From positions 558,001 to 622,000 of the forward strand of contig NZ_JAAVUV010000002.1 of NCBI RefSeq assembly GCF_018449635.1: 64,000 nucleotides of DNA, read 5' to 3'. The position numbers and the translations under genes were made by a program. Below the pieces are notes generated by a model, which was not told the DNA's origin, did not search any database, and saw only the letters and a program-made list of their open reading frames with translations. This DNA comes from Caballeronia sp. dw_276 (GTDB lineage Bacteria > Pseudomonadota > Gammaproteobacteria > Burkholderiales > Burkholderiaceae). Of the stretch, positions 17,875 through 26,574 are shown piece by piece (position 1 is the first letter of the stretch; each line of letters begins with the position of its first letter).

Positions 17875-17901
17875 CGGCACGCTCCTCGCCGAGCGGTGCC
17901 G
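17875..17901 (+). other. GC-rich hairpin in intergenic region
   Basis: CGGCACGCTC pairs with GAGC-G-GTGCCG (10 pairs, one bulged G) around a CTCGCC loop. No T-run follows, so it is not a standard terminator. It could be a leader or small-RNA structure in the long region before the second anti-sigma gene. Confidence 0.4.
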
Positions 17902-17941
17902 CAAGCGCAACGGGTGGTTATGCTGGTTGTACAGGTGTTCC

Positions 17942-17961
17942 GGCTTGTTTATAAATAAGCC
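17942..17961. promoter_or_regulatory. 20-bp near-perfect palindrome
   Basis: GGCTTGTTTATAAATAAGCC reads the same on both strands except for one mismatched pair. It lies 147 bp upstream of the orphan anti-sigma gene. The AT-rich core and GC ends suit a dimeric repressor operator. No regulator can be assigned. Confidence 0.45.
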
Positions 17962-18108
17962 ATTAGAGAAACTGTGACGAAGCAGTAGAGTCCTCGAAGG
18001 TCGATTGCAATTTCAAATCAGAATGTTCTGTTGATTGGGGAAATGCAATTAAGGGCACGAGAGAAACAAAAACATAAATCATCAGCGAAAGCAAACTGCT
18101 TAAGTCTT

Positions 18109-19086
18109 ATGAAATCGGACGATACTTGGCTGATGGCCTACGTGGACGGCGAACTGCCGTTGCACGAGCGCGAGGAAGTCGAGCGCGAACTGCGCACTTC
18201 TCCCGACGTGGCCGAGCGTGTTGCGCTTTTGCAGGCTTCGCGGCTGCCATATCGCGATGCATTTGCCGGACAGAAGTTGCCGCCCGTTCCCGCGAGCCTG
18301 ACGGCGAAGATCGATGAAATGGCCCGAGCGGCCAAGCTCAAGGCCGAAAGCCAGACAAGCCAACCCGATGTCAGCGTCAATGATCCGGTGGTTGAGCGCG
18401 CGCCCGGAAGTCCGGCGTCGCCGACTATTCGTTCGCGCCTGCGCGTGGCCCCGGCGTGGCTTGCCGTTGCATTCCTCGGCGGCGCATTCGCATGCGGCCT
18501 CGTGCTGCGGCTCGGACCCGGCGCGGGGCCTGCGTCGAACGTGGGAGCGTCGATTGCATCAGTGGGAACAGGTGTGTCGCCGTGGATCACGGCTGCGGCG
18601 AGCTACCAGCAACTTTATTCGCGTGACACGGTTGCCAACGTCAACAGCGATACCGACCTGTCCATCAAGACCGTCAACGAAATCCGCCAGGACGATGGCC
18701 TTGCGCTGCGCATTCCGGACTTGAGCGCGGCGGGGCTGACGTTCAAGCGCGTGCAGCGCCTGCGCTTCAACAACAAGCCGCTCGTACAGATCGTGTATCT
18801 GCCAAAGGAAGGCGCGCCCATTGCGCTGTGCGTGATGAAAGAAGTGAAGCCGGATGCGGCGGTGGCAGACCAGAAGGTTGCATCGATGACCGTGGTCACC
18901 TGGCGTCAGGCCGAACTCGGCTATGCGTTGATCGGGCAGCCGCAAGGTGTCGATCTGACGGCGCTCGGCAAGCAGATCTCAAGCAGTCAGGTCGCGCCGC
19001 TTTTCAGCCGCAACGAATCTCGCGCGGCAGACGCTGCGTTTTTGGCATCGGCCAAAGTCCCGTTCAATACCCGCTCTGTTTTCTAG
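18109..19086 (+). CDS. orphan anti-sigma factor paralogue
   Basis: The 325-residue protein is a close paralogue of the 16678 gene. It shares MAYVDGELP at the N-terminus, a transmembrane helix (PAWLAVAFLGGAFACGLVL) and a strongly conserved periplasmic domain (DGLALRIPDL, AGLTFKRVQRLRFNNKPLVQ, VVTWRQAEL, DLTALGKQIS). The N-terminal domain differs more, so it may bind another sigma factor. No sigma gene is next to it. ATG 18109 aligns with the paralogue start; a frame open from 18031 would add 26 unrelated residues. No zinc motif is present. It could titrate the neighbouring sigma factor or have been left behind by a duplication. Confidence 0.85.
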   Translation: MKSDDTWLMAYVDGELPLHEREEVERELRTSPDVAERVALLQASRLPYRDAFAGQKLPPVPASLTAKIDEMARAAKLKAESQTSQPDVSVNDPVVERAPGSPASPTIRSRLRVAPAWLAVAFLGGAFACGLVLRLGPGAGPASNVGASIASVGTGVSPWITAAASYQQLYSRDTVANVNSDTDLSIKTVNEIRQDDGLALRIPDLSAAGLTFKRVQRLRFNNKPLVQIVYLPKEGAPIALCVMKEVKPDAAVADQKVASMTVVTWRQAELGYALIGQPQGVDLTALGKQISSSQVAPLFSRNESRAADAAFLASAKVPFNTRSVF

Positions 19087-19121
19087 TCGCGCGGAATAAT
19101 TTCATCGCTTCGCTGTTGTGT

Positions 19122-19159
19122 TTAATGCACCAGCCATTTCCTGGCTCGCGGCGCATTAA
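19122..19159 (+). other. two-part hairpin in leader of the FecR-like gene
   Basis: The outer arms TTAATGC and GCATTAA enclose an inner AGCCA-TTTCC-TGGCT stem. The structure ends 15 bases before the FecR-like start and lacks a T-run. It may be a leader structure controlling the downstream operon or a weak terminator. Confidence 0.45.
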
Positions 19160-19174
19160 CGCACAGCGGAACGC

Positions 19175-20119
19175 ATGAGATATCGCCTCGAATACTTCCT
19201 GTTTCTGTTGCCCTCGCGCGGACTGCGCCAATTGCTCGCGTTCGGCTTGTTGTTTGCAGTATCGCAAGCTCATGCCGGCTGGACGATTGCAAATGCCGAA
19301 GCGCCCGCCACAGTCATTCGCGCAACGAACGTCTATCAGCTAGGCGCGGGTGAGGCGCTGCGCGACGATGACCTGATCGAATCCGCGCCACGCAGCGTCG
19401 TCCAGCTTCAGGACGACGCCGGCAACCTGCTAGCGCTCGGCGCACAGACGCGCGTGCTGCTTCAGGCGGGGTTGCGCGTGTCGCTGCTCGATGGCTGGTT
19501 GAAGGTCGCGCATGCGTGCGTCACGCAGCCGTGCGCGGCGCCTGTTATCGATACGGAACGAGGCGCCCTCGAGTTCGGAGCGAACGCGGCGGCGGTTATC
19601 GCAGCGCTTCCCGGCGCCGATGACGGCAAGTCGACCATTGCTGTCTTTAGCGAAAGCGGCACGCAAACGTTGGCCGCTTCCGCGCGTCGAAGCACGATCA
19701 CGCCGGGAAGCTTTGCTTATGCAACCGCGAGCGCACCGCCGCAGATTGCGCAGCGTCCGTCGAGCGCATTTCTCGCCGATATGCCGGTCGCTTTCCGCGA
19801 CGCGTTGCAGCGTCTGCCAGTGACGCCGGCCACGCATGACAGTGCAATAAAACCGCAGCGCGCCGTGGCCTACGACGATGTTTCCGCGTGGCTCGTAAGC
19901 GACCTGCCTGCACGCAAGCGCTTCCCCGCACGCTTCCGGCCGCGCCTGAGCGACCCCGCGTTCCGCCGCGCCATCGACCAGAACCTCAAGGCGCTGCCCG
20001 AGTGGCGCGTCCTGCTCTATCCGCCCGCGCCACGTCCCGATGCCCGCCAACGTGCCTTGCAAGCCTTTCGCGTCAATACCTCCGCGCTACCCGCGAACTC
20101 ACTGTATCAACACCCATGA
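19175..20119 (+). CDS. exported FecR-like protein
   Basis: The 314-residue protein has a signal peptide (LLAFGLLFAVSQAHA, cleavage predicted after residue 34). It then has a FecR-like beta domain (ATVIRATNVYQLGAGEALRDDDLIESAPRSVVQLQDDAGNLLALGAQTRV, SLLDGWLKVA). The C-terminal 100 residues are rich in Arg and Pro and unfamiliar. FecR-like modules without the anti-sigma helix often sit in periplasmic signalling systems. It is the first gene of a tightly coupled operon with a heme sensor and a kinase (the next ATG overlaps its stop). Confidence 0.72.
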   Translation: MRYRLEYFLFLLPSRGLRQLLAFGLLFAVSQAHAGWTIANAEAPATVIRATNVYQLGAGEALRDDDLIESAPRSVVQLQDDAGNLLALGAQTRVLLQAGLRVSLLDGWLKVAHACVTQPCAAPVIDTERGALEFGANAAAVIAALPGADDGKSTIAVFSESGTQTLAASARRSTITPGSFAYATASAPPQIAQRPSSAFLADMPVAFRDALQRLPVTPATHDSAIKPQRAVAYDDVSAWLVSDLPARKRFPARFRPRLSDPAFRRAIDQNLKALPEWRVLLYPPAPRPDARQRALQAFRVNTSALPANSLYQHP

Positions 20120-21009
20120 AACGCAAACTCTCTCTTAGCGCCAAGTTCAACCTTGTCTTCCTGATCGTCTTTGCAATCGGGCTGAGCGCGGCGGGCGTGG
20201 TCGCAGACCGTTTGTTGCAAAAGCAGGCGCTCGATGAAACCGTTCACGACGCCAACGTGCTGATCAGCGCGGCCGCATCGATGCAAAGCTATACCGCGAC
20301 CCACGTGACGCCGCTTCTTGCCACGCAGATCAAATATCAGTTCGTGCCCGAATCCATTCCGGCGTTCTCGGCCATCGAAATGCTGAATCTGCTGCAAAAG
20401 GATTTCCCGAACTTTTCGTACAAGTCGACCATGCTCAATCCGACCAATCCCCGCGACCGGCCGACCGATTGGGAAACGGACGTGATCACGCATCTGCACG
20501 ATCATCCCGATCTGAAACAAATGACCGGCCAGCGCGTTTCATCCGGCAACCCGACCTTGTTCCTCGCGCGGCCGAGCCGCATCACGGACGTCGCGTGCAT
20601 GCAGTGCCACAGCACGCCGAGCGCGGCGCCAGCCACCATGATCGATAAATATGGCTCGGCGAACGGTTTCGGCTGGGCCATGAACGACGTGATCGGCGCG
20701 GAATTTGTATCGGTGCCGATGACGCAACCTATCGAACGTGGACGCGCCTTATGGCGCACGTTCATGCTGTCGCTCACCGCGGTGTTCGCGGTGGTGCTGA
20801 TCGTGATGAACGTGATGGTGAACCTGCTGATTACGCGGCCCATTCAGTCGCTCTCGCGCGCCGCCGATGAAATGAGTCTCGGCAAGCTCGCCGATACGCC
20901 GCTGCCGACGGGTGGATCGGATGAAATCGCGTCGCTGGCGGTATCGTTTGGACGCATGCGGACGAGCCTGATCGAGGCGTTCAAGATCCTCGATGAAGGC
21001 GCGCACTGA
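20116..21009 (+). CDS. membrane sensor with DUF3365-type heme domain and HAMP
   Basis: The 297-residue protein has two transmembrane helices (about 11-33 and 215-239) flanking a periplasmic domain of about 180 residues. A single c-type heme motif CMQCH sits at 161-165, in a DUF3365/Tll0287-like context (VTHLHDHPDL-like ITHLHDHPDL, NPTLFLARPSR). A HAMP-like segment follows the second helix (about 240-290). No histidine kinase or cyclase domain follows, so it must signal through a partner. The Ser/Thr kinase starting 2 bp downstream is the obvious candidate. Its start overlaps the FecR-like stop (ATGA). Confidence 0.8.
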   Translation: MKRKLSLSAKFNLVFLIVFAIGLSAAGVVADRLLQKQALDETVHDANVLISAAASMQSYTATHVTPLLATQIKYQFVPESIPAFSAIEMLNLLQKDFPNFSYKSTMLNPTNPRDRPTDWETDVITHLHDHPDLKQMTGQRVSSGNPTLFLARPSRITDVACMQCHSTPSAAPATMIDKYGSANGFGWAMNDVIGAEFVSVPMTQPIERGRALWRTFMLSLTAVFAVVLIVMNVMVNLLITRPIQSLSRAADEMSLGKLADTPLPTGGSDEIASLAVSFGRMRTSLIEAFKILDEGAH

Positions 21010-21011
21010 TC

Positions 21012-22424
21012 ATGACGGCATCCGCCGATATCCCATCCGAACTCGGCCGATACCGCATCGAGCGTGTGCTCGGACGTGGCGCAATGGGCATTGTGTACCT
21101 CGCGTTCGATCCGCAAATCGAGCGTCATGTCGCGCTTAAAACCATCCGCAACGAGTTGTTGCCGGCGGGTTCCGAAGGCGGATCGATGCATGAACTGACC
21201 GCGCGTTTTCTAAACGAAGCGCGTGCAGCCGGGCGTCTTGCGCATCCGAATATTGTCTCGGTGCATGACTACGGCGAGGCGGGAGACACGGCGTACATCA
21301 CGATGGAATATGTGCGTGGGGAGAGTCTCGCCGCGCGCCTCGCGCAGCATGCCCGCAATCAGACGCGTATTGAACCGGCGCGTGCTTTGGGTTGCTTTGT
21401 GCAACTGCTCGATGCGCTCGACTATGCGCATCACGAGGGCGTGATTCATCGCGATATCAAGCCCGCAAATTTGCTGATCACGCAACGCGGCGAATGCAAG
21501 ATCACGGACTTCGGCATTGCGCGGATCGAAGCGTCGCATCTCACGCAACTGGGCACGGTGATCGGCACGCCCAGCTACATGTCGCCGGAACAGTTCACGG
21601 GTGAGACCATCGATGCTCGCGCCGATCTCTTTTCCGCCGCGGTCGTCCTGTATGAAATGCTGACGGGCGTATGTCCGTTTGCGGGCACGCCGACCGTCGT
21701 CATGCGGCAAGTGCTGAGCGAAACGCCAGTGTTGCCGTCGGAACGCGCGCCGGACTTGGCCAGCTTTATCGATGCGATGTTGATGAAGGCGCTTTCGAAA
21801 CGGCCCGAGGATCGATACGGCTCCGCGCGTGAATGGCGCGATGTGCTGTTGGGCGCGCTCGGCGCGGCGCAATCCGACGACAGCGATCAGACCGTCATTG
21901 CGTTTGCAAAGCCGGTTGCGTTGCTGGAAGCGCCCGAACTCGCCGAGCCTTCAATGGAATGGCCGCCCGAATTGATCGCGCAACTGGAGGAGCGGCTGGC
22001 GAGTCACGTGGGGCCGGTCGCCACAATCTTGCTGCGTCGTGCGACGGCCAGGTCTTCGGACTTCAACGCATTGCGCGAGCGGCTTGCCGCGCATTTCCCC
22101 ACGGACGCCGCGCGTCGTGATTTTAATTCGCTGTTGATGCGGCTGGAAACGCCGGGGGAAGGATCGCGGGTTTTGTCGGGTATGAAGCGGACTTCAATGC
22201 CCAAAAGTGAGTCGGTGAATTACGCAAGTATAAAACCCGACGTGCTGCAAGACGCCACGCTTAAACTCGCGGCTTATGTCGGGCCGATCGCACGCGTTAT
22301 CGTGGTGCGCGCCGCCGCGAATGTGCCAGATATCGATACGTTTTACGACCGTTTGATTGCGGCCGTGCAGGATCAAAAAGATAGCGATGCGTTGCGGCGG
22401 GATCTTGGTATCGCGCCGGATTAG
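21012..22424 (+). CDS. Ser/Thr protein kinase with duplicated C-terminal domain
   Basis: The 470-residue soluble kinase has a Hanks-type domain at 14-280: glycine loop GRGAMG (21-26), ATP lysine K43, HRDIKPAN (146-153), DFG (166-168), and GTPSYMSPEQ. A linker follows, then two related segments of about 58 residues (320-378 and 410-468). These align at LASHVGPVA and LAAYVGPIA, 90 residues apart, with similar D-F/D-T and RRDF/RRDL ends. There is no transmembrane helix. It is the third gene of the FecR/heme-sensor operon and runs convergently into the T6SS operon (4-bp overlap with tagF). It could therefore act either with the sensor or on the T6SS FHA protein TagH. Confidence 0.88.
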   Translation: MTASADIPSELGRYRIERVLGRGAMGIVYLAFDPQIERHVALKTIRNELLPAGSEGGSMHELTARFLNEARAAGRLAHPNIVSVHDYGEAGDTAYITMEYVRGESLAARLAQHARNQTRIEPARALGCFVQLLDALDYAHHEGVIHRDIKPANLLITQRGECKITDFGIARIEASHLTQLGTVIGTPSYMSPEQFTGETIDARADLFSAAVVLYEMLTGVCPFAGTPTVVMRQVLSETPVLPSERAPDLASFIDAMLMKALSKRPEDRYGSAREWRDVLLGALGAAQSDDSDQTVIAFAKPVALLEAPELAEPSMEWPPELIAQLEERLASHVGPVATILLRRATARSSDFNALRERLAAHFPTDAARRDFNSLLMRLETPGEGSRVLSGMKRTSMPKSESVNYASIKPDVLQDATLKLAAYVGPIARVIVVRAAANVPDIDTFYDRLIAAVQDQKDSDALRRDLGIAPD

Positions 22425-23020
22425 CCTTCTAGCAATCGCAAGAACAACGCTGCATCGGGCGCACCGTCATGCTTATGCAGCACTTGCGGCGCATGCAATT
22501 CCGTTGCCGTCCACCATACGCTCGCAACATCTGCTTCGCTCGAAAAGCGCTTGAACGTATCACGCCAGACCAGCGTCTCCGCGCCATCATCGAGTTGCTC
22601 CAGTTCCGTCTCGAACTCCGTCAGCGCGAACCTCGCCTTCAACGTCGATAACGCCAGGGCCGCCGCATGTTCGTACCAGACCGAACTGCTGCGCAGCCAG
22701 TCGCCGAAGACCGCTTGGTCCATCGGCCGCGCCACCACGAACGGAAAATAACGCCCGACCGCATCGATCCCCGGCATCATCACGCCCGCATACGCGGCGT
22801 CATCCATCACCCCGGGTTTCATCGCGAAGCACCATAGCGGCATGCCGAGAAAGTCTCGAAGCCATGCATCGCCGAGACGTTGTTGGGCCGTAATCAAACC
22901 GCGTTGCAGCCACGCGTCCCATTGCACGACAAACTCGTGCGACAACCCCCTTCCCACGAAGTCGCCATGTGTGCGCACTTTTCCGTAGAAGCCCGTGCCC
23001 GCTTCTTCAAGCTTGGTCAT
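22421..23020 (-). CDS. tagF: type VI secretion-associated protein TagF
   Basis: The 199-residue protein matches the TagF family (MTKLEEAGTGFYGKVRTHGDF, SSSVWYEH; PFVVARP). TagF is a cytoplasmic post-translational repressor of T6SS assembly that interacts with the Fha/TagH protein in other bacteria. It is the last gene of the T6SS operon, and its ATG overlaps the tssM stop (ATGA). It meets the kinase gene convergently. The length is normal for a stand-alone TagF without a PppA phosphatase fusion. Confidence 0.88.
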   Translation of the reverse strand: MTKLEEAGTGFYGKVRTHGDFVGRGLSHEFVVQWDAWLQRGLITAQQRLGDAWLRDFLGMPLWCFAMKPGVMDDAAYAGVMMPGIDAVGRYFPFVVARPMDQAVFGDWLRSSSVWYEHAAALALSTLKARFALTEFETELEQLDDGAETLVWRDTFKRFSSEADVASVWWTATELHAPQVLHKHDGAPDAALFLRLLEG

Positions 23021-26000
23021 AATTGCGCCGGGCAGCGGAAGCGGTCGAGCACGCCCGCGCGAAACGGATTGATTACGCTGCTCGCGGTGAGATCGACCGA
23101 GACCAGGCCACCATCGAACGCCGCCTTGAAATGGTCAGGCTGACCGGCAGGCGCGATCCGGGCGGTATCGAGGAGATGGAACAACGCCCATGGACCGTCC
23201 GCGTGCGCCGCACTCGTTGATGCCGGATCAAGCTCGACGTGCGCCTGTCCCGTGCCCTTGCCGCTCGGCCACTGGAAGGCGGCGGTCGCGCCAGGCGTGC
23301 TGTCGGTTGCGACCAGTTGCACGCCGTCTATATCGAGCACAAAACGTTTGACGGATGGATCGATGGACGCGAGCTTCGCCGAAAATCGCACCGATACATC
23401 ATGGCCGCCGTCGCGAAACAACGCGTCGCGTATCTGCGCGGCATTTTGGAACTGCGCGAGGACGTCGTCGGGGATGCCGAGCGAGCGCGCCTCCGGACGC
23501 CAGCGCCACACGGCACCCGAGGTGTCCACGCGGTTCTGCAAGTTCTTCTGGAAGAAGTCATCGATCAAACCGCCCGGCCCGAGAATGCGACCGAAATCAT
23601 CCGGCGCGGCATCACGCGTCGAAGTACGCACGAGCGGATAGCGGCCGTCGAGCGCTTGCCTGCAAGCCGGTGCAACCGTCGATGCCCAAAGCGCACGAAC
23701 CTGCGCGCGCTGGCTTTGGACCTGCACGGTATCGGCGTTATCGGCGACGCCTTGCAGCACCGAACCCAGCGGCGCGGGCGCGCCTTGCGCGAGCAGCTTG
23801 AGACGGTCGAGCGAACTCGTCGGCGGCAAGGGCAGCGATTGTTTGCGCGCGGAATCGACGGCTTGCAGCGTCGCGGCGGCTTCCTTCAATGCACCAATCG
23901 AGTCGTCGATGGGCGCGCCCGATGTCGCTCCCGGCTTGCCCGCAAGATCATGCAGGGACTGAAAATGCGTGTTGACGAGCGCGGCGCTGTCGGCGGTCGC
24001 AGCGGGTTGCACGGCTGACCCACCCAGGCTTTTGCGCAATGCACCGAACTTGCCGGTGGCAGCGTCCGCGCCAGAACCAGGCGCAACGAACGTAGTCTCA
24101 TTCGATGCCGCTTCGATCAGCGCGCGCAAGGGCGAATTTTGCGAACCCATCAGGTTCGCAACGCGCGCGCCCTGGTCGGGCGCGGAGAACGGCACGACGC
24201 CGACATCGCCAAGCAGACCGTCCCATTGCCGGATGCTTTCCTCGCAATACAAACGCGTCAGGGCCGTGCGAAGGTCATCGATACCCGCCGCATCCGGCTT
24301 CGTTTCCGCACGCCCCAACACCCAGTCATCCTTTGCGATATTGGCGAGCGTCATCTCGCGCAAGCGCAGGAATGCGGTGAAGCCGGCTTGGGTATAAGCG
24401 CCGTCGATACCCTGCGTCAACGGCGTCCCGCTCTTGCGCACGAACACGAGCAGACCACTTGGCCCCGCCGCCTTGGCGACGGAAAAATCCGCCAGATGCA
24501 GTTGCGTGAGCTGTTGCTGGATGCGGCTGTTCAGGCGCTGCGCAAGCGGTACGCGGCTCAAAGTGGAGCGCGCTTGGGCGATCAGATTCTGATTGAGCGG
24601 CAGGTTTGAATCAAACTGTCCGCGACGGAACAGCGCTTCGAGATGCTGGTCGATACTCGCGCGTTGCGCGTCGCTTGCTGTTTTCAGCGGACCGCGCTGC
24701 CAGTCTCGCATGGCCCAGCTTCTCAGCGCGTCGGGATCGTAATGCGTCGGGTCGCCGAGCATCAGGTAGGCGCGCAGCACTTCGTATTGAAGCGCGGCAT
24801 TGTTGGCGTCCCCTCTGCGCAGCTCCTCTTCCATCCGCTGCACAACAATGGGCAACAACGTCTGGCGCAACAATCGCTGATAGACACGCTGCGCTTCGGC
24901 GCCGAGCTTCTCGCGCTGATCGAGTCCGAGCTTTGCCCACCAGGCATCGCCACGGCTTTCGCGTTCGGCTTCGCCGCCGGGAAGATCACGGGCTGCATCG
25001 AGTACGGGAAGTACCGCGAGCGGATCATCGCCCAGCGTGGTTTGCTGCACGCGCTGCTGAAGCGCGGCGATCTGCTGCCGGCTTTCTTCAACAAAGCGGC
25101 GGTTCGCGCGATCGCTCACGAAGAGGCCAATCAATCCCGCGATCAGCACCGCCCCGACCACGCCGATGGCCATCTGCTGGAACCGCGCGCGCCGCCGCTC
25201 CACACGCGGGTTGCTGCCCGCAAGACCGGCTTCCTCGAAGATCACATCGCGCAGCAGACGCTTCACGAAATACGCGCGTCCACTCGATGTATCGGCGAGC
25301 AGCACTTCACGTTGCAAGCCGAGCGCCGCCGCCATGGAACTCATCATGCGATCCAGCGGACGACCGCTTTGCGTACCGCTCGTGAAGTAGACGCCGCGCA
25401 ACAACGCAGCGCGATCGAAGCGCGATTCGCTGAACGCGTCATCGAGAAAACGCTGCAACGACCCTTCGATACCCGCAAACTGCTGCGGGAACGAATAGAT
25501 CAGCGCGCGACGGCGCACATCGGTTTCCTGCTGCATGCGTTGCAGCACGCGATCCTGAAGTTGCCGGTGCAGCAGACGGAATTCGTCGGGGAAACGCTGC
25601 AGCGGTTGCTCTGCGTTTTCCGCATTTTCTTCAGGCGAATGCGGAAAGGTCACGCCCCAGACTTGCTCGCGTTCGTCGCGGCCGAGATCATCGAAGAATT
25701 CGGAGAAGCCCGAGAGCATGTCGCTCTTCGTGACCACTACGTACACTGGAAAACGCATGCCGAGCTGCTTGTTCAACTCGCTCAGGCGTTCACGAACCGA
25801 TGCCGCGTGCGCGGAGCGCTGGGTGTCGGTCTGCTGCAACAAATCCGCCGCCGATACCACCACCATCACGCCGTTGAGCGGACGGCGCGGACGGTATTTG
25901 CGCAGCATCGCGAGGAAGCCGATCCATGCGCCGCGATCTGCTTCGGCGTGGCTGTCTTGCGTGGTGAAGCGGCCGGCAGTGTCGAGGAGAACGGCGTCGT

Positions 26001-26574
26001 CGGTGAACCACCAGTCGCAATGACGCGTGCCGCCCACGCCGCCAATGGCTTGAACGCCCAATCGATCCGCTAACGGAAAACGCAAGCCGGAATGGACCAG
26101 CGCAGTAGTCTTGCCTGCGCCCGGCGCCCCGACAAACATGTACCACGGCAAATCGTAGATGGTCTGACGGCGTGCGCTGAACCACGACTTCCAGCCTTTG
26201 CTGTCTTTACCGGTGGCAGTGCTGCGCAAGGTTTTCAACGCTTCTTCGAAACGTGTGCGCAGTATGGAAAGGTCGGCGTCGGCGGCTTTGCGCGCTTCGC
26301 TCGGCTCGCGATTCGCCGGGTTCACCGAATCCGCGATAAGGCTGCGCACAAAGCTCGAACTCGCGAGCCGCGTCTTCAAAGCACGCGTGCCGAAGTACAT
26401 CGCCCAGCCGGCAAACAGCAGCGCGATCGCGATCCACCTGCTCGTCGTGCTGCCAAGCGGCGCGCTGCCATTGAACGCGAGCAACGGGCCTTCGAACCAC
26501 ACAATGAACGCCAGCGCCATCACGCCGAAGAACGACATGACCACCGGCTTTCTGAATCCGCTTAACCACCTCAT
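23017..26574 (-). CDS. tssM: type VI secretion membrane protein TssM (IcmF)
   Basis: The 1185-residue inner-membrane protein forms the envelope-spanning core of the T6SS with TssL (and TssJ where present). It has two N-terminal transmembrane helices (about 11-30 and 45-62), a cytoplasmic NTPase-like domain with an intact Walker A GAPGAGKT (149-156) and LLDTAGRFTTQ, a third helix (GVVGAVLIAGLIGLFV), and a large periplasmic IcmF C-terminal region. Start and stop overlap tagF and tssL by 4 bp each, so all three are coupled. Confidence 0.95.
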   Translation of the reverse strand: MRWLSGFRKPVVMSFFGVMALAFIVWFEGPLLAFNGSAPLGSTTSRWIAIALLFAGWAMYFGTRALKTRLASSSFVRSLIADSVNPANREPSEARKAADADLSILRTRFEEALKTLRSTATGKDSKGWKSWFSARRQTIYDLPWYMFVGAPGAGKTTALVHSGLRFPLADRLGVQAIGGVGGTRHCDWWFTDDAVLLDTAGRFTTQDSHAEADRGAWIGFLAMLRKYRPRRPLNGVMVVVSAADLLQQTDTQRSAHAASVRERLSELNKQLGMRFPVYVVVTKSDMLSGFSEFFDDLGRDEREQVWGVTFPHSPEENAENAEQPLQRFPDEFRLLHRQLQDRVLQRMQQETDVRRRALIYSFPQQFAGIEGSLQRFLDDAFSESRFDRAALLRGVYFTSGTQSGRPLDRMMSSMAAALGLQREVLLADTSSGRAYFVKRLLRDVIFEEAGLAGSNPRVERRRARFQQMAIGVVGAVLIAGLIGLFVSDRANRRFVEESRQQIAALQQRVQQTTLGDDPLAVLPVLDAARDLPGGEAERESRGDAWWAKLGLDQREKLGAEAQRVYQRLLRQTLLPIVVQRMEEELRRGDANNAALQYEVLRAYLMLGDPTHYDPDALRSWAMRDWQRGPLKTASDAQRASIDQHLEALFRRGQFDSNLPLNQNLIAQARSTLSRVPLAQRLNSRIQQQLTQLHLADFSVAKAAGPSGLLVFVRKSGTPLTQGIDGAYTQAGFTAFLRLREMTLANIAKDDWVLGRAETKPDAAGIDDLRTALTRLYCEESIRQWDGLLGDVGVVPFSAPDQGARVANLMGSQNSPLRALIEAASNETTFVAPGSGADAATGKFGALRKSLGGSAVQPAATADSAALVNTHFQSLHDLAGKPGATSGAPIDDSIGALKEAAATLQAVDSARKQSLPLPPTSSLDRLKLLAQGAPAPLGSVLQGVADNADTVQVQSQRAQVRALWASTVAPACRQALDGRYPLVRTSTRDAAPDDFGRILGPGGLIDDFFQKNLQNRVDTSGAVWRWRPEARSLGIPDDVLAQFQNAAQIRDALFRDGGHDVSVRFSAKLASIDPSVKRFVLDIDGVQLVATDSTPGATAAFQWPSGKGTGQAHVELDPASTSAAHADGPWALFHLLDTARIAPAGQPDHFKAAFDGGLVSVDLTASSVINPFRAGVLDRFRCPAQL

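Larger units (their letters stand above)
17614..18108. other. long intergenic region upstream of the orphan anti-sigma gene
   Basis: This stretch of about 495 bp is visibly less GC-rich than its neighbours and holds no convincing gene. A weak sigma-70-like pair is TTGTTA (17685-17690) and TAGACT (17707-17712), with a 16-bp spacer. It also contains a GC-rich hairpin (17875-17901) and a 20-bp palindrome (17942-17961), annotated separately. I see no degenerate sigma factor reading frame in it. Confidence 0.6.

Noticed and set aside
17614..18108. Decayed sigma factor gene ahead of the orphan anti-sigma gene
   Set aside because: No sigma region 2 or 4 motifs in any frame; the short open frames there look random.
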